From Oscillospiraceae bacterium (lineage in GTDB: Bacteria > Bacillota > Clostridia > Oscillospirales > Ruminococcaceae), in contig JAFXGY010000020.1 in the NCBI GenBank assembly GCA_017536625.1, positions 1 through 47,205 on the forward strand: a stretch of 47,205 nt of DNA, in the 5' to 3' direction. This document shows, one piece after another, positions 32,435 through 40,265 of this stretch. Position 1 is the first letter of the stretch, and every line of letters starts with the position of its first letter. The notes below the pieces were generated by a model that saw only the letters and a list, made by a program, of their open reading frames with translations, had not been told where the DNA came from and did no database searches. Made by a program: the position numbers and the translations under genes.

Positions 32435-32659
32435 TTGCAGTTCGATAACAAAAAAGTCGGCGAAACGGTTCGTCTTCTGCGAATTCGAAAAGGACTTACA
32501 CAGGAAGTTTTAAGCGGTCTTGCGGGAATTGCCCGCACACATCTTACAATGATTGAAAACGGAACGAAGCAGCCGAATTTTGAAACGATATGGAAAATAG
32601 CTCTCGCTCTCGAAATGAGTCCGAGCGAGCTTGTTTCTGAAATGGAAAAAGAAATATAA
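32435..32659 (+). CDS. XRE-family HTH regulator
   Basis: 74 residues forming a single helix-turn-helix domain (VGETVRLLRIRKGLTQEVLS and ARTHLTMIENGTKQPNFETI). Start TTG at 32435 follows AAAGGTGG; an ATG at 32417 has no SD. It likely binds the palindromes upstream and controls itself and the divergent membrane protein gene. Confidence 0.85.
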   Translation: MQFDNKKVGETVRLLRIRKGLTQEVLSGLAGIARTHLTMIENGTKQPNFETIWKIALALEMSPSELVSEMEKEI

Positions 32660-32661
32660 AA

Positions 32662-32690
32662 AAGAGCACCGCGCCGCGGTGCTTTTATTA
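32662..32690 (+). terminator. Terminator of the XRE gene
   Basis: GAGCACCGCG pairs with CGCGGTGCTT, followed by TTTTATT. Confidence 0.8.
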
Positions 32691-32702
32691 GCTGTTTTAA
32701 AG

Positions 32703-32776
32703 TAGGGCGGTAGCTTGCTGCCGCCGTAAAATAAGGATTCCCGGAGGGGGCAGCCTTCCCGCAGGGCAAGGCTTTT
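32703..32776. repeat. Hairpin-rich intergenic repeat fragment
   Basis: GGCGG-tagcttgctg-CCGCC followed by GCCTTCCCGCAGGGCAAGGC. It is similar in style to the MITE-like elements but lacks their ends. Confidence 0.45.
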
Positions 32777-32786
32777 TTGTTTCCTC

Positions 32787-32815
32787 TTTACATTCACCGT
32801 TAAAAATAGTATTAT
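32787..32815 (+). promoter_or_regulatory. Promoter of the cyclophilin gene
   Basis: TTTACA (32787-32792), 17-bp spacer, TATTAT (32810-32815). Confidence 0.65.
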
Positions 32816-32850
32816 ATTATCATCGCTTAAAATCAGGAGGATTTATTAAC

Positions 32851-33324
32851 ATGATTAAACTTGATATCAAAGGCTACGGTTCCATGCTCATCGAGCTTGA
32901 CCCCATTGCCGCACCCAAAACCGTTGCAAACTTCGAAGCTCTTGTTGAAAAAGGCTTCTTCGATGGCCTTACCTTCCACCGAATCATAAAAGGCTTTATG
33001 ATTCAGGGCGGCGACCCCGCAGGCAACGGCACCGGCGGCTGCAAACCCGAAATTTACGGCGAATTTGCTTCCAACGGCTGGGCACAGAACACCATCAGCC
33101 ACAAACGCGGCGTTATTTCCATGGCAAGAACTTCCGACCCGAACTCCGCTTCCTGCCAGTTCTTCATCGTTCATGAGGACAGCGAATTCCTCGACGGCAA
33201 TTACGCTGCTTTCGGTCACGTAACCGAAGGACTTGAAGTTCTTGATGCGGTTGCTTCCGTCGCAACTTATCCCAATGATATGCCCTGCAAAAAAGTTGTC
33301 ATCAAAAAGATGTCCAAAATCTGA
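32851..33324 (+). CDS. ppiB: Cyclophilin-type peptidyl-prolyl isomerase
   Basis: 157 residues, no signal peptide, so cytoplasmic. Active-site block FHRIIKGFMIQGGDPAGNGTGG (catalytic Arg, Phe, Gln), MARTSDPNSASCQFFI, and AAFGHVTEGLEVLD. It speeds cis-trans proline turns during folding. AGGAGG lies before the ATG. Codon use is of the highly expressed type. A small membrane-protein gene follows 4 nt later. Confidence 0.95.
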   Translation: MIKLDIKGYGSMLIELDPIAAPKTVANFEALVEKGFFDGLTFHRIIKGFMIQGGDPAGNGTGGCKPEIYGEFASNGWAQNTISHKRGVISMARTSDPNSASCQFFIVHEDSEFLDGNYAAFGHVTEGLEVLDAVASVATYPNDMPCKKVVIKKMSKI

Positions 33325-33328
33325 TTGA

Positions 33329-33760
33329 ATGGAAAAGCTGAAAATAAAAGCGACCGCTGAAGCGGCCGCAATCCTTCTCGGATTCTTCGTTTTCGGAATT
33401 TTGATTTCCTTTCTTTTCGATGAAGCCACAGCGGAACTTTTTCGCGTTGTTTTGCTCGAATGGGGCGCGTTCCCGATGCTTTGCGCCATAACCGGCGGAG
33501 TGGTTTCTATGAAAAACGGCTTTATGCCCCTTTACGGAATCCTTTCAGGCGTGATTTTTCTTCCGTTTATGTTCTTTTTCTTTGAAGTGAACTGGGGACT
33601 TCTTATAGCTTATATGCTTTTCGGCATTGCGGGAAGCCTTTTCGGCCACTGGCTTTATCTTAAAGAGGTAAAACGCATTGAAGAGGGAAAACCGGAGAAA
33701 AAACGTAAATCCATAATTTTCGAAATGTTCGACAGGTACGATACGAAGAAATATAAATAA
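33329..33760 (+). CDS. Small four-helix membrane protein, unknown
   Basis: 143 residues with four hydrophobic segments and a basic C-terminal tail (PEKKRKSIIFEMFDRYDTKKYK). No family recognised. It follows ppiB after 4 nt without a clear SD of its own, so it is probably translated by coupling. A bidirectional terminator ends the unit. Confidence 0.65.
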   Translation: MEKLKIKATAEAAAILLGFFVFGILISFLFDEATAELFRVVLLEWGAFPMLCAITGGVVSMKNGFMPLYGILSGVIFLPFMFFFFEVNWGLLIAYMLFGIAGSLFGHWLYLKEVKRIEEGKPEKKRKSIIFEMFDRYDTKKYK

Positions 33761-33764
33761 AAGC

Positions 33765-33800
33765 AAAAAACCGTGCTCAAAAGCTGAGCACGGTTTTTTT
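33765..33800. terminator. Bidirectional terminator
   Basis: AAACCGTGCTCA pairs with TGAGCACGGTTT with A and T runs; it overlaps the end of the convergent hemolysin III frame. Confidence 0.88.
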
Positions 33801-34470
33801 ACAGCACATAAAACAAAATTCCGATAGCCTGCAAAAGGGTTCCTATTACAACAAAAACATGGAAAACTGTGTGAAAAATCGGTTTTTTATGCCCGATGCC
33901 GTAAAGAACGGCGCCGATGGTATAGGAAATTCCGCCGGAAAGAATTCAGAGCATTCCGGGAAGGGTGAGAACTTCGACGGTTTGCTTGAAGCACAGCACG
34001 ATGAACCAGCCCATAAGAATATAAAAAATCATCGAAAGTTTTTTATATTTGTTGTGGTCGATGGCGGTGAAGACTGCCGCAACCGCCGCAAGCGCCCATT
34101 CCGCACCGAAAACAATCCAGGCAAGCGCAGGATAAACAGGGCGCATTGCGCAAAGAAGGATTGGGGTATAGGTTCCCACAATGAGCAGATATATGGTGCA
34201 GTGGTCAATGACCTGCATCACTTTCTTTCCGATGCCGGGTTTAAGCCCATGATAAACGCTTGAAACGGTATAGAGCGCGATCATTGAAAAGCCATAGATA
34301 AAGGAACTTATAATTCCCCAGATATCACGGTTGAATGCGGAAATTGTAACAGTGAGGAAAAGAAGAATCACCCCAAGCCCGCCGCCGATTATATGGGTGG
34401 TCATGTTGGCAATTTCCTCGCCCCGGGTGTAATTCGGAAGAACCCTTTCGGAAAGGGGAGTCCTTCTCAT
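33799..34470 (-). pseudogene. Hemolysin III (PAQR/YqfA) family gene with in-frame TGA
   Basis: The frame starts at ATG 34470 (overlapping the DegV stop, ATGA) and runs to TAA 33799-33801, with one TGA at 33946-33948 after LTLPGML. The frame continues ILSGGISYTIGAVLYGIGHK...FHVFVVIGTLLQAIG, the normal last two helices of the family. Homologues have Trp at the TGA position, so TGG to TGA explains it. The intact part shows the hemolysin III pattern: NMTTHIIGGGLG, SSVYHGLKPG, IDHCTIYLLIVGTYTP. The short product (about 174 residues) would lack the catalytic HxxxH of the last helix. Confidence 0.85.
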
Positions 34471-35330
34471 AATTTTCTCTCTCCCCAGAAGAAGAGTGCA
34501 AGGGAACCGGGGCCGACGTGGCATCCGCAGACAGGCTCGAAATAGTTGATGGTGGTATTTCCGGTGAAGCCGTTTTCACGGAGCTTTGAAATAAGGAATT
34601 CAACGGCGCTTTCGTTATCGCCGTGAATTATCATAACATCGGCGGATTTATCTAAGACGAGTTCATCGTATTTTTTTACGATTTCGAGAATGCATTTGTT
34701 GATTCCGCGGCATTTGCCCCAGGAAACGATATGACCTTCCTCATCACCGCGGAGAAGGGGTTTTATATTGAGAAGGGTGCCGATGGCGGCGGTTGCGCCG
34801 GAAATTCTTCCGCCTTTTTTAAGATAGGTAAGGTCATCTACGGTGAAGAACTGGCACATATGGTTTTTGCGTTCTTCGGTAATGGAAACGATTTCTTCAA
34901 AAGGTTTTCCTTCTTCGATGAGTTTTGCTATTTCAACAACTTGCATTCCGATTCCGAGTCCTGCGCCGAGGGAATTTATTACGGCAATTTTTGAACCGGG
35001 GTATTCTTCCATAAGTTCTTCCGCAGCGATTTCCGCGGCGCGGACCGTTCCGCTTACTCCGCCGGAAAGACCGATATAAATTATATCGTTGCCGTTTTTG
35101 ACATCTTCCTCGAATCTTTCGCGGAAGGTTTCGGAATTGGCCATGGAAGTTTTCATTTCCGCGCCGTTTCTCATGGCATCATAAAAGGCTTTTCCGTCAA
35201 AATCATGTTCAAGGTCATAAGGAATATCGACACCATCCCTCGTATAAGCAAGGGGAATTATATTTACGTTATATTTTTTATTGAGTGTAACCGGAAGGTT
35301 GGAAGCGGTATCTGCAAAAAGTTTAATCAT
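34467..35330 (-). CDS. DegV-family fatty-acid-binding protein 1
   Basis: 287 residues. The first domain begins MIKLFADTASNLP and has the SLGAGLGIGMQVVEIA segment; the second ends PVCGCHVGPGSLALFFWG, the typical DegV close. DegV/FakB proteins bind a fatty acid for a fatty-acid kinase or for transport. ATG 35330 has GAGAGGA but with a long spacing of about 14 nt. It lies 10 nt after the second DegV gene, and its stop overlaps the hemolysin III start. Confidence 0.92.
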   Translation of the reverse strand: MIKLFADTASNLPVTLNKKYNVNIIPLAYTRDGVDIPYDLEHDFDGKAFYDAMRNGAEMKTSMANSETFRERFEEDVKNGNDIIYIGLSGGVSGTVRAAEIAAEELMEEYPGSKIAVINSLGAGLGIGMQVVEIAKLIEEGKPFEEIVSITEERKNHMCQFFTVDDLTYLKKGGRISGATAAIGTLLNIKPLLRGDEEGHIVSWGKCRGINKCILEIVKKYDELVLDKSADVMIIHGDNESAVEFLISKLRENGFTGNTTINYFEPVCGCHVGPGSLALFFWGERKL

Positions 35331-35340
35331 GGTAAAAAAA

Positions 35341-36228
35341 TCAATCCTCTCTTTTTTTGCCCCAGAAGAAAAGCGCAACGGTGCCGGGGCCGGTATGGCT
35401 GCCGATGGTGGTTCCGATATGGTTTATAAGGGGTTCGCCTTCAAGATTTGGGAAGTGTTCTTCAACAAGCTCCGCAACAGCCTTTGCGTCATCAAAGCAG
35501 GCAGACTGGCAAAGATAGCATTTTCCGGAATAGGAAAGTCCGCCTTCGGCATTTTCTTCCATGCGTTTGACGATTTCGCGGATGACCTTCTTTTTGGAAC
35601 GGATTTTTGCCCTTGGGATAAGGTGACCGTCAAAGCTTACGTTGAGGAGCGGGCAGATTCCGAGGATGGTCCCGATGGTGCCGGAAGTTTTCGAAACCCT
35701 GCCGCCTTTGATAAAGAATTTAAGGTCGGAGGAGAAGAACCAATGGTGAAGCCGGAGCTTGTTATCCTCCGCCCAGTCGCGCAGTTCATCAATATCCATG
35801 CCGGAATCCCGAAGATCCGCAAGTTTATCCATAAGAAGTCCGTATCCCGAAGAAGCGGCAAGGGAATCTATTACATAAATTTTTCTTTCCGGGTGGCGTT
35901 CCTTCGCGATGTTTGCTGCGTTGAGAGCCGAATTATAAGAACCGGAAATTCCGCTTGAAAGGGAAAGATGGATTATATCCTTTCCTTCGCCAAGGAATTT
36001 TTCGAAATATTCAAGATATTCGGTGACATTTATCTGGGAAGTCTGGGTATCTTCGCCGGCATCCATTCTCCGGTAAAATTCATCAAAAGGAATGCTTTGT
36101 CCAAGGTCATCGGCATAATCGATCCCGCCGAGTTTATAATGGAAGCAGATATATTTTATATCCCTTTCTTCAAAATGTTCTTTTGAAAGGTCGGCTGTCG
36201 AACAGCAGCTTAAAATGTAATCGGACAT
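35341..36228 (-). CDS. DegV-family fatty-acid-binding protein 2
   Basis: 295 residues, paralogue of the gene at 34467. Landmarks: HLSLSSGISGSYNSALNAAN, VIDSLAASSGYGLLMDK, FFIKGGRVSKTSGTIGTILG and GTTIGSHTGPGTVALFFWG. Start ATG with AAAAAGGAG. Bacteria with several FakB paralogues often use each for a different fatty acid, so the pair may split saturated and unsaturated ligands (inference). It is first in the degV-degV-hemolysin III operon. Confidence 0.92.
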   Translation of the reverse strand: MSDYILSCCSTADLSKEHFEERDIKYICFHYKLGGIDYADDLGQSIPFDEFYRRMDAGEDTQTSQINVTEYLEYFEKFLGEGKDIIHLSLSSGISGSYNSALNAANIAKERHPERKIYVIDSLAASSGYGLLMDKLADLRDSGMDIDELRDWAEDNKLRLHHWFFSSDLKFFIKGGRVSKTSGTIGTILGICPLLNVSFDGHLIPRAKIRSKKKVIREIVKRMEENAEGGLSYSGKCYLCQSACFDDAKAVAELVEEHFPNLEGEPLINHIGTTIGSHTGPGTVALFFWGKKRED

Positions 36229-36313
36229 TTGATTTCTCCTTTTTGTTTAAAATCAACAGAAGTTATCTTAACCGAAAGAAGTGAAAAAAGCAATGAAAAG
36301 GGACTATACTTCC

Positions 36314-36352
36314 AAAAAACAAAACGTAGAGTCCGGGAAAACGGACTCTACG
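36314..36352 (-). terminator. Terminator of the XRE-membrane gene
   Basis: Perfect 10-bp stem GTAGAGTCCG/CGGACTCTAC; on the minus strand it is followed by GTTTTGTTTTTT. Confidence 0.75.
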
Positions 36353-36366
36353 CACAGTAGAATGGC

Positions 36367-36945
36367 TTAATTATGCGGTTTTTTGATTCTGAATGCAAGG
36401 AAAACAATAAGTTCCGCCGGAATGATAAGAAGAAGGATCTGCCAAGGATTCCACTTTATAAGGCTGAGATAAACAAGAAGAAAAACTCCGGCAACAAGGG
36501 CATAAATTATGTGGCTGTTGTTTTTTCCGCCTTCCCAGATTGAATTGAGCACCAGCAAAGTTATAAGGGAAGCGGGGAAGGCATATACAAAAACAAGCCA
36601 CCAGTTGAAATCGAGAATCCAGCCGATTATATAAATCAAAAATGCCGCGGTCCAGATTCCCGCAATGGAAATGGCGATGATCATTCGGCTGTTATAAGGT
36701 CTTTCGTGTTTTTCCTTTGGCGGCTTCCATTCATCGTGGGAAGAAAGAAGATAATCGACGGAAACCCCGAAAATCTCGCTCATATTTTTGAGGACGTATG
36801 CATCCGGAACAGCCTCCGCTCTTTCCCATTTGGAAACGCTTTTATCGGAATAATTGAGAAGCTCGCCCAATTCGGCCTGGGTAAGTCCTTTTGCCGTGCG
36901 GAGATTAATTATGTTGCTGGCTGTTATGACTTTAAGATCGTCCAA
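36367..36945 (-). CDS. XRE-type HTH regulator fused to a membrane domain
   Basis: 192 residues. The N-terminal HTH (about 8-65; NLRTAKGLTQAELGELLNYSDKSVSKWE) is followed by a hydrophilic linker and four hydrophobic helices (about 88-185). This is a one-component regulator tied to the membrane. The start is TTG with CGAGGTGA upstream. No target gene is next to it except the tRNA. Signal unknown. Confidence 0.88.
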   Translation of the reverse strand: MDDLKVITASNIINLRTAKGLTQAELGELLNYSDKSVSKWERAEAVPDAYVLKNMSEIFGVSVDYLLSSHDEWKPPKEKHERPYNSRMIIAISIAGIWTAAFLIYIIGWILDFNWWLVFVYAFPASLITLLVLNSIWEGGKNNSHIIYALVAGVFLLVYLSLIKWNPWQILLLIIPAELIVFLAFRIKKPHN

Positions 36946-37067
36946 GCTTCCGTCACCTCGCTTTCATATATATTATACATTATTTTTCTTGGAATTTCCA
37001 TTAAAAAGAAAAATATTATAAACATAAAATCATATTAAAAGTATGGACTATAAAATAATGATTTATG

Positions 37068-37099
37068 AAAAAAGAGCATCCCTCTTTCGGGATGCTCTT
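37068..37099 (-). terminator. Terminator of the tRNA-Ser gene
   Basis: GAGCATCCC pairs with GGGATGCTC, followed on the minus strand by a T run. Confidence 0.88.
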
Positions 37100-37100
37100 T

Positions 37101-37191
37101 TGGCGGAGATGGTGGGATTCGAACCCACGTGCCCGGCTAAGGACAAAACGATTTCGAGTCGTTCTCGTTATGACCACTTCGATACATCTCC
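37101..37191 (-). tRNA. tRNA-Ser (anticodon CGA)
   Basis: On the minus strand: 7-bp acceptor stem GGAGATG/CATCTCC, anticodon loop CTCGAAA with anticodon CGA, a long variable arm, T loop GGTTCGAATCC, and an encoded CCA (37101-37103). Long variable arm and anticodon give Ser (UCG codons). It marks the border between chromosome and island. Confidence 0.95.
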
Positions 37192-37339
37192 GTATTTATC
37201 TCAACATCAGCACCTCAGAAAACGGGGAGAACTGATGGGGAGAACAAAGAAAAATATTAAATTCAAGATACCCGAAAAACCCCGTAAAATCAAGGGTTTT
37301 CGCTCAGGAGGCTACCGGATAGCGACCACGATTTCGAGT
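37148..37339. repeat. Attachment-like direct repeat at tRNA-Ser
   Basis: ACGATTTCGAGT occurs inside the tRNA anticodon arm (37148-37159) and again at 37328-37339. A 12-bp repeat of an anticodon-arm sequence beside a tRNA is what a tyrosine-recombinase crossover leaves. No integrase is in the window. Confidence 0.5.
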
Positions 37340-37517
37340 GTTTTCATATTGGTGAATTTTCGGTGATTTTCGTGCATTTTAATGGTCGAAACGTGCACCA
37401 AAATCGAGGTGTTTTTGGAAAGAAAAGCTCAATTCTTTCCAAAAATTAAGGGTTTGGAAAGAACAAAACCCACCAAAAAAGACATGAAAAATCCAAAAAC
37501 AAAGGAGTCGAAATCGA
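37192..37517. other. Gene-free island border
   Basis: 326 bp without a supported gene. It holds the second copy of the tRNA-derived repeat, small palindromic stretches (CGGGGAGAAC, GGTGCACGTTTCGACC region) and AT-rich DNA before the first island gene. A reading frame across tRNA and border is the usual antisense artefact. It resembles the noncoding end of an integrative element. Confidence 0.5.
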
Positions 37518-37766
37518 ATGAAAAAACAAAACGAAGAGAAAATATCCGCGATTCTATTTCGTGAGGAACCGGAGCTTTTGACAATTCCGGATTTGCAGCG
37601 GCTTTTGGGAATAAGCCGAAGAGTGGCTTATGAGCTGATTCGTGAAGGGAAACTCAAATGTTTCCAGATTGGTAACTCCTATCGTATTCCGAAAGTTTTT
37701 CTGCTGAACTACATAAATATGCTTTTTCTTGAGGAAGAAAAGCGCATGTCGGACAAAGAAACCTGA
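37518..37766 (+). CDS. Small HTH (excisionase/MerR-like) protein
   Basis: 82 residues with a helix-turn-helix of the excisionase/HTH_17 type: LLTIPDLQRLLGISRRVAYELIREGKLKCFQIGNSYRIPK. AAAGGAG lies upstream of the ATG, with a slightly long spacing. Its place beside a tRNA attachment site suits an excisionase or element regulator, but no integrase is adjacent. Confidence 0.8.
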   Translation: MKKQNEEKISAILFREEPELLTIPDLQRLLGISRRVAYELIREGKLKCFQIGNSYRIPKVFLLNYINMLFLEEEKRMSDKET

Positions 37767-37873
37767 AAAGGCAAATTTTATCCAAAAGAAAAATTTCAGC
37801 AGGATGGAAAGAAAACAAAGATGAATTAACGGTTTTCTTTCAGAATGTAAATACAAAACGAAGGAGTAAAATT

Positions 37874-38476
37874 ATGATAGATTTTATTGATTGGGACGCG
37901 GTCCCGGAAGTTATGTCAAAGGAACAGTTTTATCAAATTTGTCACATCAGCAAAACTACTGCGGGTATGCTTTTGAAAAGCGGAAAGGTACCCAGCGAAT
38001 ATTGCTCAAAGCCACGCTGTTACAAAATTAAGAAGCAGGACGTTATGAAATATTTGGAAAACAGAGTTGTGTTTCCTAACGCCTATTCCGCTCCGAAAGG
38101 CTGGTATAGCGGTACCTATGAGAATAGTCTTCCGAAAGATTTACCAGAAAGTGATTTGAAAAGGATGCGTAATTTTTACGAAAATCTTCTTATGGGATGC
38201 CCTGATATTTTGACAACCATGGATGTTGTAAAACTTACCGGATACGGCAAAAGCACCGTCAACGACTGGTGCAACCACGACATTTTGATGCATTTCCGCA
38301 AAAGCTATTATAACCATATTCCGAAGCGGTTTCTTATAGATTTTTTCTGCTCACTATACTTCCGTTCTATTACCCGCAAGACCAAATGGCATCTGAAAAC
38401 CTTGAGCCATTTTGAAGCGATTTTGCGCGAAGAAAAAAGCCGGGAATGGTGGGAAGGGAGGAAGAAAAATGAATAA
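37874..38476 (+). CDS. Island protein with two HTH-like segments
   Basis: 200 residues. Two stretches look like excisionase-type helix-turn-helix units: MSKEQFYQICHISKTTAGML (about 14-33) and LTTMDVVKLTGYGKSTVNDW (about 113-132), each followed by a strand (RCYKIKKQDV; HIPKRFLIDF). The C-terminus is basic. No known family. AAGGAG precedes the ATG. It lies downstream of the small HTH gene and may be a regulator of the element (inference). Confidence 0.7.
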   Translation: MIDFIDWDAVPEVMSKEQFYQICHISKTTAGMLLKSGKVPSEYCSKPRCYKIKKQDVMKYLENRVVFPNAYSAPKGWYSGTYENSLPKDLPESDLKRMRNFYENLLMGCPDILTTMDVVKLTGYGKSTVNDWCNHDILMHFRKSYYNHIPKRFLIDFFCSLYFRSITRKTKWHLKTLSHFEAILREEKSREWWEGRKKNE

Positions 38477-38597
38477 ATTATTAAAATATAGAGCCGATTA
38501 TATTGACTTTACTCCTAAATTTATTCATACTAATATTGAAAACTATAGAGCAAGGGAGATGATATGGTGGGCAATTCTAAATATCTCGATTCGCTAA
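38469..38597 (+). CDS. 42-residue ORF overlapping its neighbours
   Basis: ATG with GGGAGGAAG upstream encodes 42 residues starting MNKLLKYRADYIDF. It overlaps the end of the previous gene by 8 nt and the start of the HNH gene by 34 nt in another frame. It could couple translation into the HNH gene or be a lead-in with no function. No family recognised. Confidence 0.35.
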   Translation: MNKLLKYRADYIDFTPKFIHTNIENYRAREMIWWAILNISIR

Positions 38598-40174
38598 ATT
38601 TGGAAGCAAAGAAAAAGTTAAGTGAGAAACTTTGGAAAATACAAAACCATAAATGTTTTATTTGTGAGCAAGAGATTCACCTGGACATTAATAGCACTAA
38701 TATAGATCATATTCGTCCTCTTGCTGGTGGTGGAAAAGATGAACCATCAAATTTTGCAATTACACATGAGCATTGTAATAAATCAAAACAAGATGCGGAT
38801 TTGGTTGTTGCTAAGAAACTTTTCCAGTTACAAGAAATAATAAAAGAGGCAGAAAGTAGCAAAGAGGTTCCTTCATTAAAACATGTTTTGTTGGCTAATG
38901 GCGGTTCAAAATATTTATTTAGATATACAATTGAAGGTAACCAATTAGTTTACTCGTATGATGATATAGGTAACTCAAAAATAAACCGGACAGAAATATT
39001 TTTAGATACTTTGTCAAATGAAAAAACAGCTTTTATAAGTGTGCCAATTGAATATTTGTATCATGACGAAACTATTAACCCCAGAGGTATTAATAGTTCT
39101 ATAAGTTTGTTGATTAAAGAATTCCATAAGCCAAATCCTCAGCTACATTTAGGCTTAGCAAGGATCGATGACGGTAAAATTAAAATATTTGATGGACAGC
39201 ATAAAACGGTAGCCCAAATTATGTTAGGTGTTAAAAATGTTGTTGTACGACTTTTTATTGACCCTGATGTTGATAGACTTATTGAAGCTAACACGATTGC
39301 CGGTAGCAAATTAAAGCAAATTGCATTTGACAAAGCAATAGTTCGCCAACTTCACGATACTCTTTACTCGGAACGATTAAGAAAATATCAGAAAGATCAT
39401 TATTTAAGCGAAGATGATTTTTCTTTCTCGGAACAAAATTTAGTAGATCATTTTAAGGGAGAAAGAGGCAATGTTAAAGTTTATATTATTAACAGCCAAA
39501 AAAATGCTATAACGCGCAATCCGGATAATAAGCTTCAATCTTACATAAACTTTGAAGGAAGAGGAACAACACTACCTCTTTCTTACAGTACCTTTGAAAA
39601 AACTTTGTTATCATCGTTCGTTAATGCAAAGACAATTCTTTCAAAACCTATTAACTATAAAATAGATGAAGGGTTAAATCCGAGGATGTTGGAAAAAGAA
39701 CAGCTGATTTTACTTTGTAATTTGATTGCTGAAGTTTTGCTGATTGATAAATTTGATGATGAAGTAGGTACGAATAAAATTGAAAGTAAGATAGCAGCGG
39801 GAACAGGAAGTTTTATAACTGATGATCACCTTATTGCTTGCAGGCTTTTTAAAGAAGAAATTATGTATAACTGGATACAATACATAAAACTTCTTGTAAA
39901 AAATCATTTTGCATATACTGGCGCAATGTATGACGATGAAAATTTGTTTCAACAAAAACTTCCAAACCAACTTTGGGAAAATATAAGAACCTTTTTAGAA
40001 AATTTGCGTAATCTACCGGTATGGAAAGATCGGAGTATGTCTGCAACAATTTTTGGAGGAAAGAACAATTATGAGTTTTGGAAAACAACTTTCTCTACAG
40101 GAAAAACTCCGGATGGAACGGCAGTGTTGGCAACACCTTTAAATGTCGCAGAAATGATTAAAAAATCCGGCTAA
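38564..40174 (+). CDS. HNH endonuclease fused to a DGQH-motif domain
   Basis: 536 residues. N-terminal HNH domain: CFIC (C31, C34), NIDHIRPLAGGG (D48, H49), and THEHCNKSK (H70, C71). From about 150 on, IDDGKIKIFDGQHKTVAQIM (DGQH at 210-213) matches the DGQHR/ParB-like nucleotide-binding fold seen in DndB-type proteins. The rest (240-536) is unassigned. The gene is much more AT-rich than the chromosome part and rich in AAT, ATA and TTA codons, which suggests transfer. GGGAGATGAT is its ribosome site. It sits just before an R-M operon, so a role in DNA defence is likely (inference). Confidence 0.8.
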   Translation: MVGNSKYLDSLNLEAKKKLSEKLWKIQNHKCFICEQEIHLDINSTNIDHIRPLAGGGKDEPSNFAITHEHCNKSKQDADLVVAKKLFQLQEIIKEAESSKEVPSLKHVLLANGGSKYLFRYTIEGNQLVYSYDDIGNSKINRTEIFLDTLSNEKTAFISVPIEYLYHDETINPRGINSSISLLIKEFHKPNPQLHLGLARIDDGKIKIFDGQHKTVAQIMLGVKNVVVRLFIDPDVDRLIEANTIAGSKLKQIAFDKAIVRQLHDTLYSERLRKYQKDHYLSEDDFSFSEQNLVDHFKGERGNVKVYIINSQKNAITRNPDNKLQSYINFEGRGTTLPLSYSTFEKTLLSSFVNAKTILSKPINYKIDEGLNPRMLEKEQLILLCNLIAEVLLIDKFDDEVGTNKIESKIAAGTGSFITDDHLIACRLFKEEIMYNWIQYIKLLVKNHFAYTGAMYDDENLFQQKLPNQLWENIRTFLENLRNLPVWKDRSMSATIFGGKNNYEFWKTTFSTGKTPDGTAVLATPLNVAEMIKKSG

Positions 40175-40219
40175 TAAAACGATATTCCACTCTGCGATTT
40201 TAAAAATCATACATTCGTA

Positions 40220-40265
40220 AAAAACACCTTGCTATGCTAAACTTTCGGCATAGGGAGGTGTTTTT
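40220..40265 (+). promoter_or_regulatory. Hairpin that covers the ribosome site of the DUF6809-like gene
   Basis: AAAAACACCT pairs with AGGTGTTTTT and CTATGC with GCATAG. The 3' arm contains the SD (GGGAGGTG) and ends at the base before the ATG. It also looks like a terminator (stem then T run), so it could be an attenuator or a simple terminator of upstream transcription. Confidence 0.6.

Noticed and set aside
7718-34470. Alternative genetic code with TGA as a sense codon
   Set aside because: TGA is a normal stop in many genes here (for example the sigma factor and Crp/Fnr), often inside ATGA overlaps. The two interrupted genes would also need different amino acids (Arg, Trp).
37043-37366. 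107-codon frame with MVGFEPTCPAKD
   Set aside because: The known artefact of translating a tRNA gene backwards; tRNA-Ser occupies this DNA.
38412-38597. 61-residue frame starting in the previous gene
   Set aside because: The start lies inside the coding part of the upstream gene without SD; only the shorter form from 38469 has a ribosome site.
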